The translations under genes and the position numbers were made by a program. DNA of 64,000 bases from Marinobacter sp. EhC06 (GTDB taxonomy: Bacteria > Pseudomonadota > Gammaproteobacteria > Pseudomonadales > Oleiphilaceae): positions 80,157 to 144,156 of the forward strand of contig NZ_LXYO01000002.1 in the NCBI RefSeq assembly GCF_001650915.1. The letters run 5' to 3'. The notes beneath the pieces were generated by a model. The model worked only from the letters and a program-made list of their open reading frames with translations, was not told the origin of the DNA and searched no databases. Of the stretch, positions 44,343 through 54,559 are shown one piece after another. Each line of letters starts with the position of its first letter. The stretch's first letter is position 1.

Positions 44343-45163
44343 TGAGAGATGTTGACGCTAACAAAAAGCTGGAACGCTCCCAAGAGGATAAACAGGTTGA
44401 GGAGCAAGCAGACTGGAATGATTCCAGGCTGCTGGTACCGAGCTCTTTGGAATTGGGGCCTGGCGCCGTCGACAAGTATGTCCTGAGCAAACAGATTGCC
44501 CGGATGCAGGAACCTCGGAAGCTCACCAAAGAGGATCTGGATGAGCGCCGGATAATCTATCCTGAATCGGCAAACAGGGATCTTGTGAACAGATTCCGTA
44601 ATCTCAGAACCAAACTGCTTGAGATATCCGGCGGAAATAACTTCACTCTCGTTGTCAGCGGGGCGTCCGAATCAGCTGGCTCATCGTTCGTTGCACTGAA
44701 TCTGGCTGCAGCCTTTGCCTTCGACCATGCGAAAACCGCGCTTGTTATCGACTGTAATCTCCGGGAACCGACCTTACACTCAGCACTGGATATCATGCCA
44801 GAGAACGGCCTGACCGATTTTCTGGACGACCCCGATTTCGACATTGGTCGGATTCTCTACCCAACGGGGATCCCACGTCTACGACTGATACCGGCTGGTA
44901 GCCGGCGTGAGACACCTGCGGAATTTTTCACGTCTTTCCGAATGAAACAATTCCTTCAGGCGGTTCGTCGGCGCTATCCAGATCGCTTTATAGTTTTGGA
45001 TACAGCGCCTATCTCGGACTCGCCTGATGCCAGAATACTCACTGAACTTTGTGATTACGGGATGCTGGTGGTTCCTCACGGCAAGATAACCAGTTCCGGA
45101 CTGGAGCAAGCTGCGAGTGCCTTTAGTTCGAATAAATTCGTGGGAGCGGTAATTAATGGATAG
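44342..45163 (+). CDS. BY-kinase-like ATPase with a degenerate Walker A
   Basis: This 273-residue protein is of the bacterial tyrosine-kinase / ParA-like type found in exosortase-polysaccharide loci (TIGR03018-like). The P-loop position reads SGASESAGSSFVALNLA where active members have G-x-x-G-x-G-K-[ST], so the essential lysine is missing. The A' motif reads LVIDCNLREP and the B motif VLDTAP. The C-terminus ends FVGAVING, without a tyrosine cluster. It may bind its partner without phosphorylating. It overlaps both neighbours (ATGA before, 8 bases after). Confidence 0.85.
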   Translation: MRDVDANKKLERSQEDKQVEEQADWNDSRLLVPSSLELGPGAVDKYVLSKQIARMQEPRKLTKEDLDERRIIYPESANRDLVNRFRNLRTKLLEISGGNNFTLVVSGASESAGSSFVALNLAAAFAFDHAKTALVIDCNLREPTLHSALDIMPENGLTDFLDDPDFDIGRILYPTGIPRLRLIPAGSRRETPAEFFTSFRMKQFLQAVRRRYPDRFIVLDTAPISDSPDARILTELCDYGMLVVPHGKITSSGLEQAASAFSSNKFVGAVING

Positions 45164-46445
45164 GCCAGGAAAATCCGGGACGATTCAGTACGCTTGCCAC
45201 ATCGCTTTGCTTGCTTGTGTTGGCCTTGGTGCCCAGCATGTTTTTGCCAAACCTGTAACCTTATCGGGAGGCGTAGAGTCCAAATACAGTGACAACGTCA
45301 CCCAGAGCGCGAACAATGAACTCAGCGATACGGAAACCCGTGTTACGTTATCTGTTCAGCACCAATCTGATCCGGGCAGGTGCGTGTCAGAAACGGGTGG
45401 CAGTCTTGGCTATGGGGTCTGGGCAGATTCTACCTATGACCCTGAGACCTATGCCGACCTTGCATTCAGGGGGCTGTGTGAACTACGACCAGGGTTGACC
45501 TGGCAGTTGTCCGATAATCTTAGGCAGGTTCAACAGGATTCGCGCGGAACCGATACTCCGGATAACCGCACTCTCAAAAACGTCTTCCGCACAGGGCCCA
45601 GCTACGTTATTCCCATTAGCAACCGGGACCAGATCAATCTCTCGATAAACTATGAAAATACCGAGTTTCGCGAACCTGAAGAAACAGACAGCGAAAGATA
45701 CATCGGGTCGGCAGGCTGGAACCATCTGTTTAATGCAACCCTCTCGGGGGGAATAAGCTTTACTGCAGACAGGGCAGAACTGGATACAGGAGGTGAGATT
45801 GATACCGATTCGGCCTCGTTCAACTGGTCCAAGGAGTGGGCGGCCACTCGATTTCGTGGAAGTCTCGGTTATAGTGAGCTTACCAGCCGTTTTGGCAGTT
45901 TCGAGCAGAGCTCGGATGGGTGGATAGGAGACCTGTTCCTTGAACGTGATGTGACCTCATCCTTGGCATTCTTTTTTGAGGCCAGCCGGGAACTTACTGA
46001 TCAGACATCTGACTTTGATATCCGGTTTCAGGACTTCGTCTTCAATTTGCGGGAAACGACTGAAGTAGAAGTAACAGCTGTAAGCACCGGGTTGAATAAA
46101 AGCTACAGCAATAATGCTGACTTGAGCGTTCGTTTATACGCAAACAGGGCGGATTACCTCCGCACCGATGACCGCGAAGATGTTGCAGGTTTAAATATTG
46201 CCTACAGTCAGCCCTTGAGGCCTTTGCTGAGCGTCCAGCTGTCCGGTAATTACGAGTATTCTCGCTTCGAAGTCAATACCCAGGATGACGTGGCGCTGAG
46301 GCTAAGGACGGGAATCACTTATTCAGCAACGAGTGACCTCGATCTGACAGCTCAAATTGGTCATGAGAATCGCGAAAGCGATCTTCCTGCGAATGATTTT
46401 GAAGAGAACTGGGTGAGTGTAGGAGTGAATTACAGGTTCCGGTGA
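45156..46445 (+). CDS. PEP-CTERM-system outer-membrane barrel protein (TIGR03016-like)
   Basis: This outer-membrane barrel of 429 residues has a signal peptide (about 1-31, ending VFA). The mature part starts GGVESKYSDNVTQSANNE, the usual opening of the TIGR03016 family, and goes on with many amphipathic strands to a C-terminal YRFR. Such proteins occur in exosortase-polysaccharide loci and probably help export or secretion. It overlaps the kinase-like gene by 8 bases. Confidence 0.88.
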   Translation: MDRPGKSGTIQYACHIALLACVGLGAQHVFAKPVTLSGGVESKYSDNVTQSANNELSDTETRVTLSVQHQSDPGRCVSETGGSLGYGVWADSTYDPETYADLAFRGLCELRPGLTWQLSDNLRQVQQDSRGTDTPDNRTLKNVFRTGPSYVIPISNRDQINLSINYENTEFREPEETDSERYIGSAGWNHLFNATLSGGISFTADRAELDTGGEIDTDSASFNWSKEWAATRFRGSLGYSELTSRFGSFEQSSDGWIGDLFLERDVTSSLAFFFEASRELTDQTSDFDIRFQDFVFNLRETTEVEVTAVSTGLNKSYSNNADLSVRLYANRADYLRTDDREDVAGLNIAYSQPLRPLLSVQLSGNYEYSRFEVNTQDDVALRLRTGITYSATSDLDLTAQIGHENRESDLPANDFEENWVSVGVNYRFR

Positions 46446-46508
46446 AATAGTTAAGCCTCCCCAGAATGAATATTTCAAGCGCCTCTGAAGGCAGTGGAGT
46501 ACACGGAA

Positions 46509-47369
46509 GTGATCAGGAATGCCCTAACGATCGATGTTGAAGATTATTTCCAGGTAGCCGCGTTATCCGAAGCAGTCAGTCCTGAGGATTGGCCTTCAAT
46601 GGAATATCGTGTTGAAGCCAACACAGACCGTCTCCTGCAGTTGTTCTCGGATAAAGACGTGAAAGCAACCTTTTTTACCCTCGGATGGGTGGCTGAACGT
46701 TCCCCGAATCTTGTCAGAAGAATAATGAATGCTGGACATGAAATAGCCAGCCATGGATACAGTCATCAGCTTGTCTATAACCAGAGTCCTGAAGTTTTTC
46801 GAGAAGAAACCCGCAAATCGAAGGGTATCCTTGAGGACATTACTGGCGAAGCGATTACCGGCTATCGGGCGGCCAGTTATTCAATTACGGCACAATCCCG
46901 CTGGGCTCTCGACATCCTGTGTGAGGAGGGTTTCACCTGGGATTCCTCGATTTTCCCCGTGCATCATGACCGCTATGGCATGCCAGGGACGCCTCATGAG
47001 CCTTACCGACTGCGTGCGCCGAATGGAGGCACGCTGATCGAGTTTCCTCTGTCCACCTGCCCATTGGGAAATTACCGATTACCCATTGCCGGAGGCGGAT
47101 ATTTTCGTCTTTTCCCCTATTGGTTGAGCCGTTGGGGGCTTGGGCGAATCAATCGGTCAGGGCAGCCTTTCATCTTCTATTTGCACCCCTGGGAAATTGA
47201 TACCGACCAACCCCGCCTGAAGGTAAAAGCGTTCTCGCGGTTCCGTCATTACAACAACCTGGATGTGTGCTTTGGCCGACTGGAGAATCTGCTCCGCGAC
47301 TTCAGGTTTGGAACGGTCGAAGAGGTCCTCGCTGGTGTAGGTATCGACTCTGAAGCCGTCGCGGTCTAA
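46509..47369 (+). CDS. Polysaccharide deacetylase, XrtA-associated
   Basis: This NodB-domain enzyme has about 286 residues and resembles the exosortase-associated TIGR03006 group. The protein starts NALTIDVEDYFQVAAL, with the metal-binding Asp pair. HEIASHGYSHQ supplies two metal histidines, and FIFYLHPWEID near the end is the last motif. It probably removes acetyl groups from the exported polymer. GTG at 46509 is chosen because GGAG lies nine bases before it and it gives the family start. The GTG at 46494 is the alternative. Confidence 0.9.
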   Translation: MIRNALTIDVEDYFQVAALSEAVSPEDWPSMEYRVEANTDRLLQLFSDKDVKATFFTLGWVAERSPNLVRRIMNAGHEIASHGYSHQLVYNQSPEVFREETRKSKGILEDITGEAITGYRAASYSITAQSRWALDILCEEGFTWDSSIFPVHHDRYGMPGTPHEPYRLRAPNGGTLIEFPLSTCPLGNYRLPIAGGGYFRLFPYWLSRWGLGRINRSGQPFIFYLHPWEIDTDQPRLKVKAFSRFRHYNNLDVCFGRLENLLRDFRFGTVEEVLAGVGIDSEAVAV

Positions 47370-47380
47370 AGGTGTCCACG

Positions 47381-48703
47381 ATGGAAACCATTTTAACCTC
47401 GGGCAGTAAAGGCGAGATCAAAGGCCGTCTCAACGATCTAAAGGCAGAGAAGGCCCGATTGGGTAAAGCGGTTGCTCGGTCGCGGCGGGAAGAAAAGGAC
47501 ATTACACGACTGATAGAGGAGCTATCGGCCGTTTCCGCTGAAATAAAGGATCTTCAGAAATCCCTGAAAAAAAACCTTAACAGGCTTCCGGAAAAACAAC
47601 CCAAACGCTGGCAACCCTCGCTTGATATCATTCCCGAAGCGATTCGTGACAACGCGACGGCACCCTGTGAAATTTTTGACTATTTTTCTGACTGGTCCAG
47701 AAAAGCCGAGATCGACCAGTACGTTACCCGTCATGAAGCCGGAAGTATCTGGCACACCCCATCGGCGCTGGATTTCATCGTTCACATATATGGCCACAGT
47801 GCCCGTTATCTGGTCGCCATGGATGAGAGCAATAAGGTCATTGGCGTGTTCCCGATCGTCCAATTGAACAGCAGGTTGTTCGGGAACCTCATCGTGTCCA
47901 CACCGTACTATAATTACGGAGGCATACTGGCCGATAGTCCTGAGGTTGCTCGAAGGCTTCTGGAAGAAGGTATTCGGTGGCGGAATGCAATTGGTTCGCA
48001 AAGTATCGAGTTAAGGCACGTAAACGACTCGGGGCTTGACTGCACAAAGCGGCAAGACAAACTGACATTCTGGTTGCCTTTGCCTGCAGAAGAACAGATT
48101 TTGTGGGACAGTTTTCAGTCGAAAGTCCGTGCACAGATTCGTCGTGGGGAAAAAGAGAAGCCCGACTTTCTTATCGGGAAGCACGAATTACTTGACGAAT
48201 TTTACCGGGTTTTCGCAAGAAATATGCGCGATCTGGGGACTCCGGTCTACGAGAAGGCATTCTTCAATGGACTACTGGATTATCTGTCGGACAATGCCTG
48301 GCTGGTGGTTGTGCGCATTGGTGGACAGCCTGTCGGTTGTGCGTTTATTACCGGATTCGGTATGCGTATGGAGATACCCTGGGCCTCTACGCTTCGTGAG
48401 TACAACCATACCGGGATCAATATGATGATGTATTGGAGGATCCTGAAACATGCTGTTAGTAATGGTTATCAGTTATTTGACTTCGGGCGTTGCAGCAAGG
48501 ATGCAGGAACCTACCGCTTCAAGCAGCAGTGGGGCGCGATTCCAGTCCAACTGAACTGGGAGTATGCGCTGCTCGAGGGCGCAGAACCTCCGGGCCTGAA
48601 TCCCAACAACCCTAAATTTCGATTTTTGATCGGCGTCTGGAAGTGCTTGCCAGTGTGGTTAAGCCGAATGATAGGGCCGCCTATAGTGAAATATCTACCT
48701 TGA
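47381..48703 (+). CDS. FemAB-like acyltransferase, XrtA/PEP-CTERM-associated
   Basis: This 440-residue protein has a GNAT-type fold of the FemAB family (TIGR03019-like). The first 65 residues form a charged coiled coil. The double acyltransferase fold lies at about 90-430, with NYGGILADSPEVARRLLEE and FDFGRCSKDAGTYRFKQQW. FemAB proteins add amino acids from aminoacyl-tRNA to peptides or sugars. Its place right before an NRPS makes amino-acid decoration of the polymer plausible, though this is inference. ATG at 47381 has AAAGG eight bases upstream. GTG at 47372 is the alternative. Confidence 0.88.
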   Translation: METILTSGSKGEIKGRLNDLKAEKARLGKAVARSRREEKDITRLIEELSAVSAEIKDLQKSLKKNLNRLPEKQPKRWQPSLDIIPEAIRDNATAPCEIFDYFSDWSRKAEIDQYVTRHEAGSIWHTPSALDFIVHIYGHSARYLVAMDESNKVIGVFPIVQLNSRLFGNLIVSTPYYNYGGILADSPEVARRLLEEGIRWRNAIGSQSIELRHVNDSGLDCTKRQDKLTFWLPLPAEEQILWDSFQSKVRAQIRRGEKEKPDFLIGKHELLDEFYRVFARNMRDLGTPVYEKAFFNGLLDYLSDNAWLVVVRIGGQPVGCAFITGFGMRMEIPWASTLREYNHTGINMMMYWRILKHAVSNGYQLFDFGRCSKDAGTYRFKQQWGAIPVQLNWEYALLEGAEPPGLNPNNPKFRFLIGVWKCLPVWLSRMIGPPIVKYLP

Positions 48704-48730
48704 AAACGATCATCCAAAGAACGTAAGGAC

Positions 48731-51700
48731 ATGGACTTCAAGATGTTGGAAGCGTCTGCTGGCAAATATGTTGATTCTTCAGATATTACGGGATGGCCAA
48801 AGACGGCCCTCGACGTGCTTTTTCATAGGCAATCTGAGCAAGATCCCAATAAGCTGGCCGTGCTGAGCAAAGATGGGGCGCTGACTTATTCAGAACTGGA
48901 GTCGAAGAGCAGGAAATGGGCCGACTGGTTGGTCTCTAATGGGTTGGGCAGCGGTGACAACATTCTGGTATGTGTTGATCGTACCATTGAATTACCAGCC
49001 ATCCTGTTGGGCATTCTTCGCTCAGGTGCGTGCTATGTTCCTGTAGACCCATCCTTGCCGGCGGACAGGGTTGCGATAATTGTCGAGGATTCGGGTGCTA
49101 AAGCTGCGGTTACAGATCGGCCAAACATCCATCTGATTCCCGAGGCGTTTTCCGACCAAACGTTTGTTGTGGGGGCAGAACCGGAGAGCTTGGAGAACCA
49201 GGATCTGCCGTCGTGGGAGCCAGAGGATTTGGCTTATATCTTGTTTACCTCCGGTTCAACCGGGCGGCCTAAAGGTGTTCCCATCCCCAGGGGGGCAATG
49301 GCCAATTTTCTTCTGGCTATGTCTAAAGCGCCAGGAATTGCGCCGAATGATCGGGTACTTGCCCTGACGACCATATCTTTCGATATCTCAGTACTGGAAA
49401 TTTTCTTGCCCTTGATCGCCGGAGCCTCTGTTTTTCTGGTATCCCGAAACGAAGGCTTAGACCCAGCGACATTGTCATCCATCATTGATGAGAACGGCTT
49501 AACGTTGATGCAGGCGACGCCTGCGACATGGCGAATGCTTATTGATTACGGGTGGCGACCCGAAAGTACCCATAGGCTAATAAGTGGAGGAGAGGCATTT
49601 CCTGTGGGCTTGGCCCGAACGCTGTGTGCGACCGCCGGAGAGGTGTGGAACGGTTATGGACCAACAGAAGCGACGGTATATACCAGTGTTCACAAGTTAA
49701 GCGAAGTTGACACCGATAATGCGCAAATTCCTCTGGGTGATGCGCTCCCTAATCTGATCTATCGAATTACCGACGACAAAGGCCGGCAATGTCGTCGAGG
49801 GCAGCCTGGAGAGTTATGGGTTGCTGGTGCACAGGTAACACCCGGTTACTACTTGAGGCCAGAGCTAAACCGGGAGAGATTCGCAGAAGCTGTGCATGAT
49901 GGCCAGACGCTTCGATTTTATCGCACTGGTGATCTGGTTTGTCTCACTGAGAGCGGAAATCTGCTTTACATAGATCGTCTGGACAACCAGGTTAAGATTC
50001 GTGGCTTCAGGGTTGAGCTCGGTGAAATAGAGACCGTTCTTTCCAGTATTCCGTCAATTGGCGAGAGTGCGGTCGTCCTCGCCAGCCCGGCTGGCAGCGA
50101 GGCGGCACTGGTGGGTTGCATTCGATCCGAGGAACCCGGCGATCGTATTGCGATTGAGGCCGCTCTCGCAGAAAAATTGCCCGCTTACATGGTTCCAAAG
50201 CTATGGCGTTGGTATCCGGAATTGCCGGTGACCCCAAGCAGGAAGATAGACCGTAAGGCCCTCAAAGCCAGAATCGAATCAGAGGCTCCGGAACATCAGA
50301 GCCAGCGAAAGGTGTGCTTCGATAATCCTCATATCGAAGCGATGGCAAACCGGTGGCAGACCCTGTTGGGCACAAAGCCTGACAGCGAAGAGTCGGACTT
50401 CTTTCTTTTGGGTGGGCATTCACTGCTTGCCGCTCGGTTGTCGGTATTGATCGGGAAAGAAACTGGAAAACGGGTACGGCCGATTGATTTGCTTACCAAC
50501 AGCACACTGCGGCAGCACGCCGAACTACTTGAACATTCAATTGTCACTCCCGCTGAGGAGTTGCATCAGCTGGATGTGTCCCGTTTGCCGGAAAGAATTC
50601 CGTTTTCCAGTGCCCAGAAACGGATGTGGTATGCAGTCCTGGCGTCCAATAGTCCTGGCACCTTCTACGAGTCGGAAGCTTACAGCTTTGATGGGAACGT
50701 GGATCTGGAACGACTCCAGGCAGCGGTACATCAGGTACTTGCCAGGCATATCGCATTCAGAATGGTGATCGCAGAAGGGGATGATCTACAGTGGAGGCTT
50801 GTTGAACCATTAGAATCTTTGAACGTCGTCACGCTCAATGGCAGTGACAAGGATTGGGAATCTCTTTCGCAACGATTGCGGGAAGAAGGCACCCGGCCTT
50901 TCGACTTTTACTCGAAGCCATTGGCCAGGTTCACGCTTTACACCGATAATGCGGGCCGGCATGTGATTCAGTTTGTAGCTCATCACATGGTAATCGACGG
51001 TTTATCTCAGACAGCTGTGTGGAAAGATATCGCGATTAATTACGAAAAGGCTGGTTTCGGGGGCGATGCTCCGCTTACCGGGGCCATCTCACCAGATCCG
51101 ACGTTCGCAGCCTACCTGATTGACCCACCCCGATATGACGCCTCTGACCTGAATTACTGGGAGGGCTATCTTGCCGACGCACCCGGCCCGCTGGACCTGA
51201 GAACAGATTTTACAAGACCGCCGGTGCAGAGCTTTAAAGGTGCCAGCGTTTTTCAGGATCTGCCCAAAGAATTCGGCGATTCGCTTCGGCGTATCGCACG
51301 TGATTTGCAGGCAACTCCGTTCGCCGTTGCCTTGGCTCTGTATGGCCTTTTTCTCGATAAGCACGCCCAGCAAAGGGGGTATGTGATTGGGGTCCCGGTT
51401 AGCGGACGTCAGCCACCGGTCTCCCAAGAAACTGTAGGCTTATTTATCAATACGATCCCTCTCAGAGTCGATATTGATCAGACCCAGAGCTTTGACCAGT
51501 TGGTTAGGACCTTAAGCAGGTCATCGCTGGACGCCATGAAGCATGACATGGTTCCTTTTGATGAGGTTGTCAAAAGGGTGTGCGTGGATAGAGATGCATC
51601 CCGAATGCCAGTTTACCAGACCATGCTGGGGCTGAATGACTATGAAGAACGACCGCCGGGGCTTTCACCGGACTTGGCCTGGACACCGGAGGTGGTCGAT

Positions 51701-54559
51701 ACCGGTTTTTCGCAGTTCGATGTCCTCCTGTTTGTTGAGCTTTATCCCGATCGGGTGAGGTTGCTGTTGCAGGGGAATCTGTCCCTATACACCAGAGCGA
51801 CTTTACAACGTTTTCTCAGTCGGTTCGTCGTAATGTTCGAGCAGGTTCTGGATTCTCCGGACATTCTCTGTGAAAACGTTGATTGTGCGACCGAAAATGA
51901 GCGGGCCCAACTGGCGAACTGGCGGGAAGAGAAAAGAGACTACCCTCGTGATACCACCGTGGATGAACGCTTCCGGCGGCAGGTTAAAGAAACTCCGGAT
52001 CACCTTGCTATCAAATCAGGAGATAAAACGCTCACTTACCGGCAACTGGATGCTCTGGCTCTGGGAATTGCCGACAGGCTCCTGAACAGAGGCATCAAGG
52101 CGGGTGACCGAGTTGCCATTTCGTCTCGGCGGACAGTTGAGACCGTCACGGGGATTCTGGGCATATTGCGCGCTGGAGCTTCTTATGTTCCGCTCGACCT
52201 TAGTTATCCGGATGAACGCCTTCATGCCATCACAGCCTTGACGGAGGTGGGCACCGTTCTTGCCAACGAGAATGATGCTGCCATGTTGCAGGAAAGGGAG
52301 CTCGCTCTGGATATCGTGCCATTACATAATGCTGCGGAAGAGGGCAGCAGCACCCAATCCGACATCGGTGAGAGAGCCCAGGGGCCAGATGCGCCAGCCT
52401 ATGTCATGTTCACCTCAGGCTCGACCGGCCTGCCCAAAGGGATAGAAGTCTCCAATCGGAATATCCTCCGCCTGGTGCTCAATAACAACTTCATGCATCT
52501 GGACGACAACACCCGGTTCCTTATGTATGCCCCGGTAGCGTTTGACGCATCCACCCTGGAAATCTGGGGGCCACTTCTGAATGGCGGAACCCTGATCGTG
52601 CCGGAGAAGGAACAGCTTTCGGTTGAGGAACTGGGCGATGTCCTGCACCGTGAGAAGGTAACGGCGCTCTGGCTCACAGCAGCGCTGTTCCATCACGTAG
52701 CCGAGCACTCTCCAGACATATTCAGCTCTGTGCGCAACCTGTTGGCCGGTGGTGATGTGCTCTCGCCAAAGTGGGTCAAAACCGTCCTGGAAGCCAACCC
52801 GGGGCTGATTCTGATCAATGGCTACGGCCCGACCGAAAACACGACGTTCACCTGCTGTTTTCCGATGACTTCTCCTGACGAGGTGCCGTCCCCAATACCT
52901 GTTGGATACCCGGTAGCAAATAGCAGCGTCCATATTCTGGATGCCTATGGCAACGATTGCCCGGTAGGTGTTCCGGGTAACCTTTATACTGGCGGCGACG
53001 GTGTGGCCCTAGGCTACGTCAACGATGCCGAGAGAACAGCCAAAGTCTTCGTCACAGATCCGTACGGAAGGTCCATCGGGAGGGTCTACGATACCGGTGA
53101 TAAAGCCTGCTGGCGTGAAGATGGTTCTGTCGAGTTTCTGGGGCGTTCAGACAATCAGGTGAAAATCCGGGGCTTCAGGATAGAGCCGGACGAAGTGTCT
53201 ACTTTACTGGAGCAGTATCCGGGAATTGAACAGGCGATAACGATCCCTTGGTTGGCGCCCTCCGGTGAGAAGCAGCTGGTCAGTTATGTGAGCCCAAGAC
53301 TAAAGACTGATTCCGAAAGAGACAGCATTAATGCCTGGTTGAGAGAAAAACTGCCACGATACATGGTGCCTGATCATCTGGTCGAACTTGAAGGCTTCCC
53401 GGTCGGGAATACCGGCAAGGTGGATCGGAAAAGACTGCCTGAGCCCGATATTCAGAAAATGGCGGCTGAATCTGGAAAGAAGACATCGCCTGCAACCAGC
53501 ACGGAACGTCGGCTTGCGGACATCTGGTGCAGAGTTCTGAAACAGAACGAGATCGCTCGGGAAGATAATTTTTTCCATCTTGGAGGCACATCCATCAACG
53601 CTCTCCAGGTATTTTCATCCATCGTTCGGGAAATGAACCGGGATATTCCCCTCTCAACTCTGCTGGAGCATCCTACGCTCGCTGGGCTGGCCGCCGCACT
53701 GGATCGCCAGATGCCGGAGTCTGGCGAGATGACCGATCGCAAGACGCATATTGAGGAAGGAAATTGGAAAAGTCTTGTACCAATGGGTGGCGAGGGGCTG
53801 CGAAATCCGCTGGTCTGCGTTCATGCCGTTGGCGGCAACGTGCTCAGCTATCGGAGTACCCTGGAAACCATCGGCAAGGAACGGCCCCGAGTGGGTTTCC
53901 AGTCACGGGGGCTTGACGGTGTAGGTGAGCCCCGGCCGACGCTGCATGAACAGGCATCCGATTACGTAGACGAGTTACTAGAGGCTGGATATACCGGGCC
54001 ATTTACGTTGATGGGTGGCTCTATGGGCGGGACCATCGCGCTTGAAATGGCCACCATTCTGAGAAAGAAAGGGCACGAAGTGGACTGGGTGGTTCTGCTG
54101 GATACAATTGGCCCCGCCGGTCGCTCTCCAGAAGCGAATCAAGCATCGGAAGGGAGCATGCTGGGTCGAATTTCAGCGCCAGGACTACTTTCAGGGCTGT
54201 GGGAGGGGGGCAGGTCTCGGGCCTCGTTCTACGTCAAAACATTGGCGGTTGCGTTCCACCGAATGCTAGGCAAGCCTGTACCCTATGCGTTACGTCCGTT
54301 TTTTATTGAGGACAGAAACAAAAAAGCGCTGGCGCGACATCGGGAGCAGCCCTATTCCGGAGATGTGCTTTTGATTCGCGGAACAGATACCTTCGGCGGC
54401 ATTTACACCGATCCCAAACTCGGATGGGGGGGATTCCTGACTGGGCGGTTAGAGATCAGGTTGGCAGAGGTTGCCCATGACTCGTTTATGGAATCACCCG
54501 TGGTGATTGATCTGCTGAAATCGTTCTTCTCGGATCAGTCCGGCCGAACCAGTGACTGA
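48731..54559 (+). CDS. Two-module nonribosomal peptide synthetase (A-T-C-A-T-TE)
   Basis: This 1942-residue NRPS opens with an adenylation domain (about 30-505; core FTSGSTGRPKG, NGYGPTEATVY, YRTGDLV) and a carrier domain (serine in LGGHSLLAARL near 563). A condensation domain (about 615-1050; AHHMVIDGLS, intact HHxxxDG) follows. Then come a second adenylation domain (about 1075-1565; FTSGSTGLPKG), a second carrier (LGGTSINALQV near 1617) and a thioesterase (about 1680-1930; MGGSMGGT). The layout predicts a released dipeptide or its cyclic form. By alignment to GrsA the pocket residues read about D-I-L-Q-I-G-G-V-Y in module 1 (glycine-like) and D-A-L-W-L-G-G-T-F in module 2 (valine-like). These are tentative. 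It overlaps the convergent glycosyltransferase by 25 bases. Confidence 0.93.
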   Translation: MDFKMLEASAGKYVDSSDITGWPKTALDVLFHRQSEQDPNKLAVLSKDGALTYSELESKSRKWADWLVSNGLGSGDNILVCVDRTIELPAILLGILRSGACYVPVDPSLPADRVAIIVEDSGAKAAVTDRPNIHLIPEAFSDQTFVVGAEPESLENQDLPSWEPEDLAYILFTSGSTGRPKGVPIPRGAMANFLLAMSKAPGIAPNDRVLALTTISFDISVLEIFLPLIAGASVFLVSRNEGLDPATLSSIIDENGLTLMQATPATWRMLIDYGWRPESTHRLISGGEAFPVGLARTLCATAGEVWNGYGPTEATVYTSVHKLSEVDTDNAQIPLGDALPNLIYRITDDKGRQCRRGQPGELWVAGAQVTPGYYLRPELNRERFAEAVHDGQTLRFYRTGDLVCLTESGNLLYIDRLDNQVKIRGFRVELGEIETVLSSIPSIGESAVVLASPAGSEAALVGCIRSEEPGDRIAIEAALAEKLPAYMVPKLWRWYPELPVTPSRKIDRKALKARIESEAPEHQSQRKVCFDNPHIEAMANRWQTLLGTKPDSEESDFFLLGGHSLLAARLSVLIGKETGKRVRPIDLLTNSTLRQHAELLEHSIVTPAEELHQLDVSRLPERIPFSSAQKRMWYAVLASNSPGTFYESEAYSFDGNVDLERLQAAVHQVLARHIAFRMVIAEGDDLQWRLVEPLESLNVVTLNGSDKDWESLSQRLREEGTRPFDFYSKPLARFTLYTDNAGRHVIQFVAHHMVIDGLSQTAVWKDIAINYEKAGFGGDAPLTGAISPDPTFAAYLIDPPRYDASDLNYWEGYLADAPGPLDLRTDFTRPPVQSFKGASVFQDLPKEFGDSLRRIARDLQATPFAVALALYGLFLDKHAQQRGYVIGVPVSGRQPPVSQETVGLFINTIPLRVDIDQTQSFDQLVRTLSRSSLDAMKHDMVPFDEVVKRVCVDRDASRMPVYQTMLGLNDYEERPPGLSPDLAWTPEVVDTGFSQFDVLLFVELYPDRVRLLLQGNLSLYTRATLQRFLSRFVVMFEQVLDSPDILCENVDCATENERAQLANWREEKRDYPRDTTVDERFRRQVKETPDHLAIKSGDKTLTYRQLDALALGIADRLLNRGIKAGDRVAISSRRTVETVTGILGILRAGASYVPLDLSYPDERLHAITALTEVGTVLANENDAAMLQERELALDIVPLHNAAEEGSSTQSDIGERAQGPDAPAYVMFTSGSTGLPKGIEVSNRNILRLVLNNNFMHLDDNTRFLMYAPVAFDASTLEIWGPLLNGGTLIVPEKEQLSVEELGDVLHREKVTALWLTAALFHHVAEHSPDIFSSVRNLLAGGDVLSPKWVKTVLEANPGLILINGYGPTENTTFTCCFPMTSPDEVPSPIPVGYPVANSSVHILDAYGNDCPVGVPGNLYTGGDGVALGYVNDAERTAKVFVTDPYGRSIGRVYDTGDKACWREDGSVEFLGRSDNQVKIRGFRIEPDEVSTLLEQYPGIEQAITIPWLAPSGEKQLVSYVSPRLKTDSERDSINAWLREKLPRYMVPDHLVELEGFPVGNTGKVDRKRLPEPDIQKMAAESGKKTSPATSTERRLADIWCRVLKQNEIAREDNFFHLGGTSINALQVFSSIVREMNRDIPLSTLLEHPTLAGLAAALDRQMPESGEMTDRKTHIEEGNWKSLVPMGGEGLRNPLVCVHAVGGNVLSYRSTLETIGKERPRVGFQSRGLDGVGEPRPTLHEQASDYVDELLEAGYTGPFTLMGGSMGGTIALEMATILRKKGHEVDWVVLLDTIGPAGRSPEANQASEGSMLGRISAPGLLSGLWEGGRSRASFYVKTLAVAFHRMLGKPVPYALRPFFIEDRNKKALARHREQPYSGDVLLIRGTDTFGGIYTDPKLGWGGFLTGRLEIRLAEVAHDSFMESPVVIDLLKSFFSDQSGRTSD

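Noticed and set aside
54535-54559. Frameshift or misassembly at the NRPS end
   Set aside because: The NRPS thioesterase and the convergent glycosyltransferase both end naturally; a 25-base tail overlap is acceptable.
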